Shown here one piece after another: positions 33,945-42,038 of a DNA stretch of 47,002 nucleotides (positions within the stretch are counted from its first letter, which is position 1; every line of letters begins with the position of its first letter). The stretch covers positions 1 through 47,002 of the forward strand of contig CAMLGF010000027.1 in assembly GCA_946479515.1 (NCBI GenBank), read 5' to 3'. Below the pieces are notes generated by a model. The model searched no databases and was not told the origin of the DNA. It saw only the letters and a list, made by a program, of their open reading frames with translations. Both the position numbers and the translations under genes were made by a program. The DNA is from an uncultured Pseudomonadota bacterium. GTDB taxonomy: Bacteria > Pseudomonadota > Gammaproteobacteria > Steroidobacterales > Steroidobacteraceae.

Positions 33945-35981
33945 TTAGAGCACGTTCGCGTGCTTCAGCGCGATCAATTGGTCGATGTCGAGATTCTTGA
34001 AGCCGTGCTCGTTCACCTTGCGGATGAACTCCGGCGTGATGTCCATGACCTTGGCGGTCACGAGCTGGTCGACGCTCAGCTTGAACCCGGCGGATTCGAG
34101 TGCGCGCCGGTAGCCCGGCGTCACGTCGTGCACCTTCATGGCGATCATCTCGTCGGTGTCCGCGTCGAGTCCGCTGGCACGCATCTGCGTGACGTACTCG
34201 GGCGTGATGCCCTGCACCTTGAGACCGATGAGCGCGTCGGTGTCGAACTTCAGGCCGACGTCGCGCATCTGCCGCACGTACTCGGGCGTGACATCCTGCA
34301 CCCGGAGGCCGATGAGCTCGTCGCTGTCGAACTCGAGCCCGGCATCGCGCATCTGCTGCACGTAGCCGGCGTTGATGCCATGCACTTTCATCGCGAGGAT
34401 CTCGTCGGCTTTCGCGTCGAAGCCCATGGCACGCACCTGGCGCACGAACTCGGGCGAGATGTCCTGCGTCTTGAAGGCGATGATCTCGTCGGTGTCCGCG
34501 GTGAAGCCCAGGTCGCGCACCTGCTTCACGTATTCTGGCGTGACGCCGTGCACCTTCATGGCGACGAGCTGGTCCGCGGAGGCCTGGATGCCGCGTGAGC
34601 GCAGCTGGCGGATGTACTTCGCCGTGACCCCCTGGGACTTGAGAGCGATGAGGTCGTCGACGTTCACGTCACCGAGCTCCGCGCGAATCTCCTCGAGGTA
34701 CGAGGACTGTTCGCGGGTTTCGTCCGCGACGGGCTTCGCAGGCTTGGGGGTCAGCGCCGGAGGCGGCGCTGGGTTGACCGCGGGCGCAGGCGCGGCGCGC
34801 ACGTGTGGTGCGGGCCGGGGTACGACGGCGGGCCGCGGCGCCACCGTTGGGTGTGGCGCCGGTGCGGCGGCGGGCGCGGGCACCGCGGCAACGGCCGGCG
34901 AGACGCCATCCGCTGCAGTGTCCGGCGAGACGGCGGCCGGTGAAGGTGTCGGCACCGCTTCGGCAGCCTGGGCCTGGGCGGGTTCGGCCAGGCCGAGTGA
35001 CACGGCGCCGGCAACGAGTGCGCCAGCCAGGATCACCGCGGCGGTGAACACGCCCGCGGTGTTCGCACCGTCTCGTTTCACTCCCAGCAGCCGCGCCACG
35101 CGCGCCGCCACCGGCCCGCCCGTCGCGGCCATGGCGAAACTCGGCACGTCGCGCCAGTTGGCAATGGTGGCCAGGGCCTTGGCATAGCGGATCGAACTAC
35201 CACCGGCGGACACGGCGATGTCGTCGCAGCAATCCTCGCGGTCGGCGCGGATGCGCCCGTTCAGCCACCACACCGCCGGATGGAAGAAGAACAGCGTCTC
35301 GGCCACCACTTGCACGAAGTTCACCGCCACGTCGAAGCGCTTGATGTGCCCCAGCTCGTGCGCGATGAGCGCATCGAGCTGCTCGGGCGACAGGCCCGTG
35401 AGCGCGCGCAGCGGCACCAGCACCACCGGGCGAAAGAAGCCGATCACCGCCGGCACGTTCACCAGCGAGCACTCCGCGAAGTGGATGCGGCGCGTGATGC
35501 CGAGCCGAGCCTGCAGTGCGCGCAGTCGTGCCACCAGGACATCGGGCAGCGCCACCAGCTTGCGCCGGCGCAGCTGCTCGATGATGAACAGCCCGAACGC
35601 GATGCGCAGCGCGAGCACGAACACGCCCAGCAGCCAGCCGCGCGCCACCCAGGCGAAATCCGCAGCCGAAGCAATGGCCGCTTGCTCTCCGGTCCAAGGC
35701 AATTGCGGAGCAGCGGGAGTCCCTGCAGGGGGGACCAGGACGGCGGCCGGCGCCCCCGCAGCCGTTGCAGCGGCTGGCGGTTCGTCGCGATCGTTCAGCA
35801 GCGAGACGGTCACCGCGAACGACAACATCATGAGCCCGAGCGCGCTCACGCCGAGTAGATAGCGCGTCGCGGGCTTGCGGAATACGTACAGGAGAGCCGC
35901 GGCGAAGGCAGCGATGGCGGCGCCCTGCCACAGGAAATGGAGCAGCGACCAGGCGAGCGTCTGCATGAGGGTGGCGGTCAT
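33945..35981 (-). CDS. M56 (BlaR1/MecR1-type) membrane metallopeptidase with C-terminal tandem repeats
   Basis: The product has 678 residues. ATG 35981 overlaps the BlaI stop by four bases (ATGA) and has AGGAAG upstream. Helices at about 5-60 and 110-140 enclose the M56 catalytic core: LIAHELGHIKRFD with the HEXXH zinc motif H208-H212, and ETLFFFHPAVWWLNGRIRADREDCCDD supplying the third ligand. A helix near 340 precedes a Pro/Ala linker (about 370-440) and then eight full 28-residue repeats (consensus MRxxGlxxdxDxLIalkVxgvTPeYvrq) plus a partial. In BlaR1 the sensor domain is a penicillin-binding fold; here the repeats take that place. It should cleave or inactivate the BlaI protein upon a periplasmic signal. 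Confidence 0.88.
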   Translation of the reverse strand: MTATLMQTLAWSLLHFLWQGAAIAAFAAALLYVFRKPATRYLLGVSALGLMMLSFAVTVSLLNDRDEPPAAATAAGAPAAVLVPPAGTPAAPQLPWTGEQAAIASAADFAWVARGWLLGVFVLALRIAFGLFIIEQLRRRKLVALPDVLVARLRALQARLGITRRIHFAECSLVNVPAVIGFFRPVVLVPLRALTGLSPEQLDALIAHELGHIKRFDVAVNFVQVVAETLFFFHPAVWWLNGRIRADREDCCDDIAVSAGGSSIRYAKALATIANWRDVPSFAMAATGGPVAARVARLLGVKRDGANTAGVFTAAVILAGALVAGAVSLGLAEPAQAQAAEAVPTPSPAAVSPDTAADGVSPAVAAVPAPAAAPAPHPTVAPRPAVVPRPAPHVRAAPAPAVNPAPPPALTPKPAKPVADETREQSSYLEEIRAELGDVNVDDLIALKSQGVTAKYIRQLRSRGIQASADQLVAMKVHGVTPEYVKQVRDLGFTADTDEIIAFKTQDISPEFVRQVRAMGFDAKADEILAMKVHGINAGYVQQMRDAGLEFDSDELIGLRVQDVTPEYVRQMRDVGLKFDTDALIGLKVQGITPEYVTQMRASGLDADTDEMIAMKVHDVTPGYRRALESAGFKLSVDQLVTAKVMDITPEFIRKVNEHGFKNLDIDQLIALKHANVL
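33948..34690 (-). repeat. 84-bp coding repeats in the sensor part of the M56 gene, eight full copies and a partial
   Basis: Copies are nearly invariable in length (28 codons), so the array is regular, unlike the looser array in the downstream gene. Alternating T-P-E-Y and N-A-G-Y variants show the copies are old and diverged. Confidence 0.85.
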
Positions 35982-36367
35982 GAATTCTTCCTCTCGTATT
36001 CGTCGAGCAGGCGGCGGATTTCGTCGAGTTCCTTTTTCGAACTGCGGCGCCCCGAGAGCGCATGCTGCATGAGCTGGCTGGTCGAGCCGCGGAACACGCG
36101 TTGCAGCACGTCGCTGGCGAGTTGCTGCTTGGTGGTCTCGGCGGGCAGGGCGGCCGCGTACACGTGCGCGCGCTGGTCTTCGGATCGCGTGACCAGCCCC
36201 TTGGTCGTCATGATCTGCAGGAACTTCAGCGCGCTGGTATAGCCGACGTCCTTTTCCTTGGAGAGCTCCTCGTGGATTTCGCGCACCGTCGACGGGCCGC
36301 GGTTCCACAGGATGTGAAGAATCTCGAGCTCGGACGGCGTGGGATTGAATCTGGGTTCCTGCTTCAT
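35978..36367 (-). CDS. BlaI/MecI family winged-helix repressor
   Basis: The product has 129 residues. ATG 36367 is the start (the TTG at 36376 is not needed). A winged helix (TPSELEILHILWNRGPSTVREIHEELSKEKDVGYTSALKFLQ) binds DNA as a dimer, and a helical C-terminus (QLMQHALSGRRSSKKELDEIRRLLDEYE) dimerises. BlaI proteins repress their own operon until the membrane protease of the BlaR1 type signals. It is the first gene of the operon with the M56 and repeat-protein genes, and it sits directly downstream of two operator palindromes. Confidence 0.95.
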   Translation of the reverse strand: MKQEPRFNPTPSELEILHILWNRGPSTVREIHEELSKEKDVGYTSALKFLQIMTTKGLVTRSEDQRAHVYAAALPAETTKQQLASDVLQRVFRGSTSQLMQHALSGRRSSKKELDEIRRLLDEYERKNS

Positions 36368-36380
36368 GGGACGCAAGCTA

Positions 36381-36419
36381 CTACGAATGACTTCGTAGTG
36401 TCAACGAAGTCTTTCGTAG
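36381..36419 (-). promoter_or_regulatory. double BlaI-type operator overlapping the promoter
   Basis: Operator 1 (36381-36398) is the perfect palindrome CTACGAATGACTTCGTAG. Operator 2 (36402-36419) is CAACGAAGTCTTTCGTAG, a near match with one arm mismatch. Their centres are 21 bp apart, two helical turns. A TTGACA -35 box on the minus strand (36404-36399) lies between them, so repressor dimers would block polymerase and control blaI, the M56 gene and the repeat gene together. The BlaI gene begins about 14 bases downstream of operator 1. Confidence 0.75.
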
Positions 36420-36583
36420 ATTGGCGCACTAGATGGGCGCAATCGCGAGGGTCGACGTGCCCAGGCAATCCTGGTGAGAGAAAACGCTGACACGTGACAC
36501 TTATGTAAGTCAGCCGAGCGATAGGCGACGAAAGGCTGCCGCCCCGCAACATTTTCCGGCACGCGCCGCGCGAGCGAGAAGTC

Positions 36584-37669
36584 ATGAGAAAGCATGTCCT
36601 GTTCTTCGTTCATGGCATGGGCAGTTACGTCAACGCCGCGGGCGAGGCCGATGACACCTGGTCCCGGGACGCGGCGGCTGCGCTCGAAGAGCAGTACGAC
36701 AAGTACAAGTTCGTGCGCCGCAAGCCCTTCGACCAGCGCTTCGAGGTCGTACAAATCAACTACGACACCGAGATCTTCAAGCTGGTGAGTCGCTGGCAGA
36801 CGGAAAGCCAGACCATCCTGAACTCGGGCGTGGTCTCCGCCGCGCCGGTGACCCGGCTGGTCAAGTGGTTGGACGGCGGCGCGAAGCTCGATGACAACTT
36901 CGCCTGGACCCACGCCGCCTGCGTGATCTTGTATCGCTTCTTTCCGCTGATGCGCCAGCGGCTGAAGATCCACGTGGCCAACCAGTTCCAGAACGCACTG
37001 GCGCCCAACGAGAACGGCGCGGTCTCCACCTGGTCGGTCATCGCGCATTCATTGGGCACCATCGTCGTGCACGACGTGCTGAATGCGATGGATGCGACCA
37101 CGCCGAACGAAGCCGGCATCAGCATCCTCGACACCATGGTGCCGAGTGCGCAGGTGGTGGCGATGATCGCCAATGTCTCCAAGATCCTCGAGACCAGCGA
37201 AGCACCCGTCTACGACAGCCTGCTGGTTCCGCAAAGCATGGTCCGCAACCAGTCGTGCTGCTTCAGCTACTTCAACTGCAACAACAAGCTCGACCCGTTC
37301 GTGCTGCCGGTGCCGTTCTCGCCGCCGGCGAGCAATCAGGCCTGGGCGCTGGCCAAGGCCAACGGCAGCTATGTGGACATCTCCATCGACAATGTCGAGG
37401 AGCTCAACGTACACAGCCTGCGCAACTACCTGGTGAACCCCGCGGTACACATCCCGCTGCTCGAGTACCTGGTCGGCGAAGGCTCGATCACGGACGCGGA
37501 GAAGAAGAAAGCAGCGGAGGACTTCGACAACATCTCGGAGGCCGTGGTCGCCAAGGCGCGCAAGAAGCTCATCGCCGCGGTGAATGCGCGCCTGGGTGGG
37601 CAGGCGGATGCCGGGAAGTGGTTCGATCTCGTGGGCAACTATTTCGCACTGCTCAAAGGCAGGGCCTGA
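36584..37669 (+). CDS. lipase-like alpha/beta hydrolase, cytosolic form
   Basis: The product has 361 residues from ATG 36584. VLFFVHGMGSY gives the oxyanion region, and VIAHSLGT the nucleophile elbow with Ser156. No signal peptide is present. Candidate acid and His are in CNNKLDPFV and NVHSLRNYL. A Cys-rich patch (NQSCCFSYFNCNN) is unusual for a cytosolic protein. It leads a three-gene operon with a 3-base gap to the next gene. The substrate is unknown. Confidence 0.75.
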   Translation: MRKHVLFFVHGMGSYVNAAGEADDTWSRDAAAALEEQYDKYKFVRRKPFDQRFEVVQINYDTEIFKLVSRWQTESQTILNSGVVSAAPVTRLVKWLDGGAKLDDNFAWTHAACVILYRFFPLMRQRLKIHVANQFQNALAPNENGAVSTWSVIAHSLGTIVVHDVLNAMDATTPNEAGISILDTMVPSAQVVAMIANVSKILETSEAPVYDSLLVPQSMVRNQSCCFSYFNCNNKLDPFVLPVPFSPPASNQAWALAKANGSYVDISIDNVEELNVHSLRNYLVNPAVHIPLLEYLVGEGSITDAEKKKAAEDFDNISEAVVAKARKKLIAAVNARLGGQADAGKWFDLVGNYFALLKGRA

Positions 37670-37672
37670 ACC

Positions 37673-38824
37673 ATGAACAAGCCAATCCGGGTCGCGGCAC
37701 TGCTGCTGATCGGCGCGGCCTGGGGCGACGCCCGGGCTGCCACCTGCGATGCGGCCTACGAGCGGGCGCTGGCGGACGACGCGGGTGCGGCGCAGATGTG
37801 GGTGAGCGTGAACGATGAACGCGAGTCCGGCTGCATCCTGGGCGCCACGGACGACACGGGTATTCGCCAGCTCTACCTGGAGCTGCGCGCCAATCCCACC
37901 GCTGCGGAGCGGGCCGTCAAGCGCGCCGAGTTGTTTGGTCGCCTGATACAGCAGTATGACGGCCTCACCTCGGGCCCGTGCGCCGGTGACGCCGCGAGCT
38001 GTGTCGCCGGACGCCATCGCCAGGCGATCGTGGAGGTTCGCGACCTGCTGATGAATGGTGACCCGGATCCGAAGGACCCGGCACTGGCGTCCGATCGCTG
38101 GGGCGTGGTCGTGCGCGATGGCGGCATCGCGGCTGGCGGCATAACGCTCAAGCCCTTCCTGGAAAAGGAATGCGCGGCCGACGTCAAGAGCGCGCAGTGC
38201 CGCGCCGCCTTCGATCTCGCCAGCCGGATCGTGCGCAGCTCGGAGGCCACGTTCCAGGCCATCGTCGCGCATCGTCAGCCGCTCATCGAGGCGAACACGC
38301 AGTTCCTCACGCGGCGCGATCGCGAATGGAATGCGTACTTCAACGATGTCTCGGTGCAGTACCCCTGGGAGCTTGCGATCAACAGCCTTCGATTCACCCG
38401 CGCGACCCCGGCGGAGGGGCGCGCGACCTTTCCGCGTGCGCCCGAGGCGAAGCTGATCGTGCTGCATCCCTCGCCCGGCTTCGAATACGCCGACGTGGCC
38501 GGCGAGAAGAGCACGCAGGCGGCCGTGGTGTTGGAGCTGTTCGGCTACGAACGCTGGCGCTGGCGTGACGGCGCGGCCTCGCATCGATTCGGCGCCTCGC
38601 TGGCCGCCTCGTTCGCGGACGTGCCGGGCGCCGACGCGGTGGGTTACGGGGTGATCCTGCACCTGCCGTTCCGCCACATCACCGTGGGGGCGATGTGGCG
38701 CGATGGTGATGCGGGCGACAGCATCAATCTCACCGTCAATGCGGACCTGGCCAAGCTCATCGAACGATACAAGGACATCGACGTGAAGGACTTCATCGGC
38801 GCGCCCGCGGGTGCCTCGCCATGA
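37673..38824 (+). CDS. exported protein, unknown function, operon partner of the hydrolase
   Basis: The product has 383 residues. A signal peptide (IRVAALLLIGAAWGDARA) precedes a mature region with four cysteines in the first half (likely two disulfides) and a late barrel-like segment (ELFGYERWRWRDGAASHRFGASLAASFADV). No known family is recognised. It starts 3 bases after the hydrolase stop and overlaps the next gene by ATGA, so all three are probably made together. Confidence 0.65.
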   Translation: MNKPIRVAALLLIGAAWGDARAATCDAAYERALADDAGAAQMWVSVNDERESGCILGATDDTGIRQLYLELRANPTAAERAVKRAELFGRLIQQYDGLTSGPCAGDAASCVAGRHRQAIVEVRDLLMNGDPDPKDPALASDRWGVVVRDGGIAAGGITLKPFLEKECAADVKSAQCRAAFDLASRIVRSSEATFQAIVAHRQPLIEANTQFLTRRDREWNAYFNDVSVQYPWELAINSLRFTRATPAEGRATFPRAPEAKLIVLHPSPGFEYADVAGEKSTQAAVVLELFGYERWRWRDGAASHRFGASLAASFADVPGADAVGYGVILHLPFRHITVGAMWRDGDAGDSINLTVNADLAKLIERYKDIDVKDFIGAPAGASP

Positions 38825-39717
38825 GACTCGAGCAGATCGTGGCCGACCGGCTCGACGTCGCGCGACCGATCATCGGCGGCGACGTGGAACTCACGCGGCA
38901 GATACAGACTCAGCTCGGGAAGATGGGACTGCTCGACCCGCCGGCGGACGGCAAGTTCGGCGCGGTCTCGCATTGGGCGCTGCAGGCGCTGCTCGCGAAG
39001 CTGAAGACGCCGGACAAGACCGTCGTCGACGCCGAGGTCGCGCGCGTGCTGCTCGCGGGAGAGAAGGCGAAGCTCTGGCCGCTGGTGCGCACCGCCGACC
39101 TGGCGGGCCGGCTGGTCGCGGCGGCGTTGCGCAAGGATTATTGGCTGTGCCGCCACCCGGACTGCGTGAACATTCTGTACGTCGAGGGCATGGACGCGGA
39201 CGGTGCGGCGAACGAAGACCAGCCGAACGTGTTCAACGACCTGCGGCTGCTGCTGCGCTTCACGCGCACGGGCAGGCCGGTCATCGAGAAGCTCTGGGAG
39301 GCGACCACCGAACCGGGCGTGTTCTACACGAAGGTGAAGAAGCTCGACCCGCGGGGCGCGGCGCGCATCGCGTTCGGCCAGTACAAGGCCTGGCGAGTCG
39401 GCACACACATGCAGGGCCGCCCGACGGCGCACGAGGCGCTGGTGCAGTCCGCGGACATCGTCGTGTTCCGCGATCTCAACGAGGACTTCGAGCGGCAGGG
39501 CGACGAGCGATTCACCGGCATGTTCGGCATCAACCAGCATGCCGGTGGCGACGTGCCGAAGTCCGACATCCGCCGCGCGAGTGCCGGTTGTCTGGTCGGC
39601 CGAACGCGGGCGGGCCATCGCGAGTTCATGGAGCGGTGCAAGAGCGATCCGCGCTATCAGGCGAGCCGCGGCTACCAGTTCATGACGGCCGTGATGCCGG
39701 CGGGCGAGGTGAACTGA
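38821..39717 (+). CDS. peptidoglycan-binding protein with a C-terminal SAGC catalytic-type domain
   Basis: The product has 298 residues. The N-terminus (about 15-75) resembles a PG_binding_1 module: LTRQIQTQLGKMGLLDPPADGKFGAVSHWALQALL. The C-terminal part reads MFGINQHAGG (His240) then RRASAGCLVGRT (Cys257), the His...SxGC arrangement of YkuD-like L,D-transpeptidases, followed by a helix (GHREFMERCKSDPRYQ). There is no signal peptide. A cell-wall role is inferred. It is the third gene of the operon. Confidence 0.7.
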   Translation: MRLEQIVADRLDVARPIIGGDVELTRQIQTQLGKMGLLDPPADGKFGAVSHWALQALLAKLKTPDKTVVDAEVARVLLAGEKAKLWPLVRTADLAGRLVAAALRKDYWLCRHPDCVNILYVEGMDADGAANEDQPNVFNDLRLLLRFTRTGRPVIEKLWEATTEPGVFYTKVKKLDPRGAARIAFGQYKAWRVGTHMQGRPTAHEALVQSADIVVFRDLNEDFERQGDERFTGMFGINQHAGGDVPKSDIRRASAGCLVGRTRAGHREFMERCKSDPRYQASRGYQFMTAVMPAGEVN

Positions 39718-39797
39718 CGCGACGGAACCGCACCTGCTCCTGGCGTTACTCAATGCCCGTACGCCATTGACGGCGACACCCTAACCAGGAGCAACCA

Positions 39798-40424
39798 ATG
39801 AAAATGAAAGCACTTCTGTGCGTCGTCGGACTGATCGCGGCGGGTACCGCGGGCGCACACGGCAACAACTTCGGCAAGTCGGGCGTCCTCTTCGTATTCG
39901 ACGGCGCGATCGGCGTGCAGCCGTTTCGCAGCGCCGGCGGCGCGGCCGGGCTCAATGCGGTCGCGGGCGTCAATCCGGCCGGCGTGCCGTGGGGCATGAC
40001 GTCCTTCTCCGCCATCATCAAGGACAATGGTGACATCCGTGCGCGCGGCACGGGCGTGCTGCTCCTGGGAACGGACAACATCGGCACGCGCGGCGGCCCG
40101 CGCCAGGTGATTCTCTCGCTGTTCTGCCGCAATGCGCCGATTCCACCGGCAGTGGCCGGTGCGGTCAATGCCGCGAATGCGTTCAATTCCGCGCCGATCG
40201 CGCTGGATGAGGACGGCGATTTCTCGCTGCGCGGCACGCTCACCGACGCGACCGGCGCGACGCCGCCGCTCGATTGCGGTGACAGCGCCGACAACCGTCC
40301 CGTGCTGCTGGTGCGCTCGGTGACGCCGGGCGCGAATGGCGCGCCGGCAACGCCCGGCGCCTGGTTCGCCGCGGGCGTGATCGCCGCGAAGTGGAACAAG
40401 GGCCGCTGGAAGTACTGGGACTGA
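39798..40424 (+). CDS. secreted protein, unknown function
   Basis: The product has 208 residues. ATG 39798 follows CAGGAG with 6-base spacing. A signal peptide (MKMKALLCVVGLIAAGTAGA) precedes a Gly/Asn/Ala-rich beta domain with two cysteines (FCRNAP, DCGDSA). No family is recognised. It stands alone, 80 bases after the previous operon. Confidence 0.7.
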   Translation: MKMKALLCVVGLIAAGTAGAHGNNFGKSGVLFVFDGAIGVQPFRSAGGAAGLNAVAGVNPAGVPWGMTSFSAIIKDNGDIRARGTGVLLLGTDNIGTRGGPRQVILSLFCRNAPIPPAVAGAVNAANAFNSAPIALDEDGDFSLRGTLTDATGATPPLDCGDSADNRPVLLVRSVTPGANGAPATPGAWFAAGVIAAKWNKGRWKYWD

Positions 40425-40562
40425 CGGAACCACCTCGTCAGTGCATGCGGGCCGGCGGTGCCAACACCCCCGGCCCTCGTGCGTCCCGGGCCGGCACCAC
40501 CTTCGGCCCGCATCACCTTCGGAAAGTGCCGATGCCCCTGCCGGGGCGAAAGGCGAAAACTC

Positions 40563-40597
40563 GCGCCCCCCAGTTCCTCACGAATGACAGGAGGCGC
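40563..40597 (+). promoter_or_regulatory. possible RNA thermometer over the hsp20 Shine-Dalgarno
   Basis: TCCT (40575-40578) pairs with AGGA (40589-40592) of the Shine-Dalgarno. Just outside, GCGCC (40563-40567) pairs with GGCGC (40593-40597), leaving a 7-base internal bulge. Hiding the ribosome site in a short, weak stem is the logic of ROSE/fourU thermometers of small heat-shock genes, but no consensus UUUU or UUGCU tract is present. Confidence 0.35.
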
Positions 40598-40600
40598 TCC

Positions 40601-41197
40601 ATGGAAACATCCGTCACCAACACCCGGACCGACGCCGGGAAGAAAGCCGCGCCAGGCGCCCAGCCCGGGCAGCGCGACGCCGGCGAGCAGCGCATCACGC
40701 GCGCCAGTGGCAACTTCTCGCCCATGTCATGGACCGGTCACCCGCTCGACACCATGATGCGCATGTCGCGCGAAATGGATCAGCTCATGGATTCCTTCTT
40801 CGGCGGGCGGCTCGGCTTTCCGCGCTTCGGCCGCGAAGCGACGACGCGCTCGGCCATGCCCGAACTGTGGACTCCGCGCATCGACATGCGCCAGTCGGGC
40901 CAGAACCTGGTGATCAACGCCGAGCTTCCCGGCATCGACCGCGATGCCGTGAAGATCGAGGCCACGGAAGACGGCATCGCCATCTCGGGCGAGCGCCAGC
41001 AGAGCCGTGAAGAGGGCGCTGGCGAGGCTGACTACCACCTGAGCGAGCGCAGCTACGGCAGCTTCTATCGGACCATTCCGCTGCCGGAGGGCGCCCAGGC
41101 CGACCAGGCCAAGGCCAGGATGCGCGACGGCGTGCTGGAGATCACCGTGCCCTGCAAACAAACCGCCCCGCGACGGCAGATCCAGATCTCCGATTGA
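40601..41197 (+). CDS. Hsp20/alpha-crystallin family small heat-shock protein
   Basis: The product has 198 residues. ATG 40601 has AGGAGG 6 bases upstream. A long, disordered N-terminus (about 1-60) precedes the alpha-crystallin domain: IDMRQSGQNLVINAELPGIDRDAVKIEATEDGIAISGERQ, SYGSFYRTIPLPEGA and AKARMRDGVLEITVP, followed by a short tail. It forms oligomers that hold unfolding proteins. The N-terminal arm contains MRMSREMDQLMDSFFGG, the usual oligomer-control region. Confidence 0.95.
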   Translation: METSVTNTRTDAGKKAAPGAQPGQRDAGEQRITRASGNFSPMSWTGHPLDTMMRMSREMDQLMDSFFGGRLGFPRFGREATTRSAMPELWTPRIDMRQSGQNLVINAELPGIDRDAVKIEATEDGIAISGERQQSREEGAGEADYHLSERSYGSFYRTIPLPEGAQADQAKARMRDGVLEITVPCKQTAPRRQIQISD

Positions 41198-41240
41198 GGC
41201 CCGCGGTGCGTTACGCTTCCTCCCTTCCCGGGAGGAAGCG

Positions 41241-41942
41241 ATGGCACGAATCGGCAGACACAAGGAACATCACCGCACCGCGCGCGTGGGCTGGCTGCGC
41301 GCGGCCGTGCTCGGCGCGAACGACGGCATCGTTTCCACGGCCGCGCTCATCGTCGGCGTGGCCGCGGCCGGCGCCGAACCGCGCACCATCCTGATCTCCG
41401 GTCTCGCCGGGCTGCTCGCCGGCGCGATGTCCATGGCGGCGGGCGAATACGTGTCGGTGCACACGCAGGCCGACGCCGAGGACGCGGACCTCACCCGCGA
41501 GCGCACCGAGCTGCGCGAGTCGCCGGATGCCGAACTGCGCGAGCTCGCGTCCATCTACGTCGGCCGGGGTCTCGAGCCGGCATTGGCCCGCCAGGTGGCT
41601 GAGCAGCTCACGGCGCACGACGCACTCGGCGCGCATGCGCGCGACGAGCTCGGCATCACCGAGCACCTGGCGCCCCGGCCTATCCAGGCAGCATTGTCGT
41701 CGGCGGCAAGCTTCGCCGTGGGTGCCGCGTTGCCGCTGGCGCTGGTGCCCTTGTTCCGGGCCAGCGAGCTGGTGCTGGCGATCTCGGTCGCGACCCTGGT
41801 GCTGCTCGCCGTGCTGGGTGCGCTCGCGGCGCGCGCCGGCGGCGCCGGCATGCTGAAAGGCTCGCTGCGCGTGACGTTCTGGGGCGCGTTGGCGCTGGCC
41901 GTCACGGCGAGCGTCGGCACCCTGTTCGGCATCGCCACCTGA
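41241..41942 (+). CDS. VIT1/CCC1 family iron/manganese transporter
   Basis: The product has 233 residues. ATG 41241 follows GGGAGGAAG. The first helices contain LRAAVLGANDGIVSTAALIVGVAAAG and LAGLLAGAMSMAAGEYVSVHTQ, the conserved metal-path segments of VIT1/CCC1 proteins. Three later helices end GTLFGIAT. The acidic loop (DAEDADLTRERTELRE) is shorter than in ferritin-fused forms. It probably removes or stores Fe2+ or Mn2+. Confidence 0.95.
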   Translation: MARIGRHKEHHRTARVGWLRAAVLGANDGIVSTAALIVGVAAAGAEPRTILISGLAGLLAGAMSMAAGEYVSVHTQADAEDADLTRERTELRESPDAELRELASIYVGRGLEPALARQVAEQLTAHDALGAHARDELGITEHLAPRPIQAALSSAASFAVGAALPLALVPLFRASELVLAISVATLVLLAVLGALAARAGGAGMLKGSLRVTFWGALALAVTASVGTLFGIAT

Positions 41943-42038
41943 GGCGAGACCGCGCCCGACCCGGAGTCGGAGCAGGCCCACAGGCACTACGTAATCCCGG
42001 CGATGGTGTGCGCGGGGCCGCGTCCGTAGCCTGCGCAC

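Noticed and set aside
32979..34690. A CRISPR or minisatellite array
   Set aside because: The 84-bp units are coding repeats in frame and diverged at DNA level; there are no identical repeats with unique spacers.
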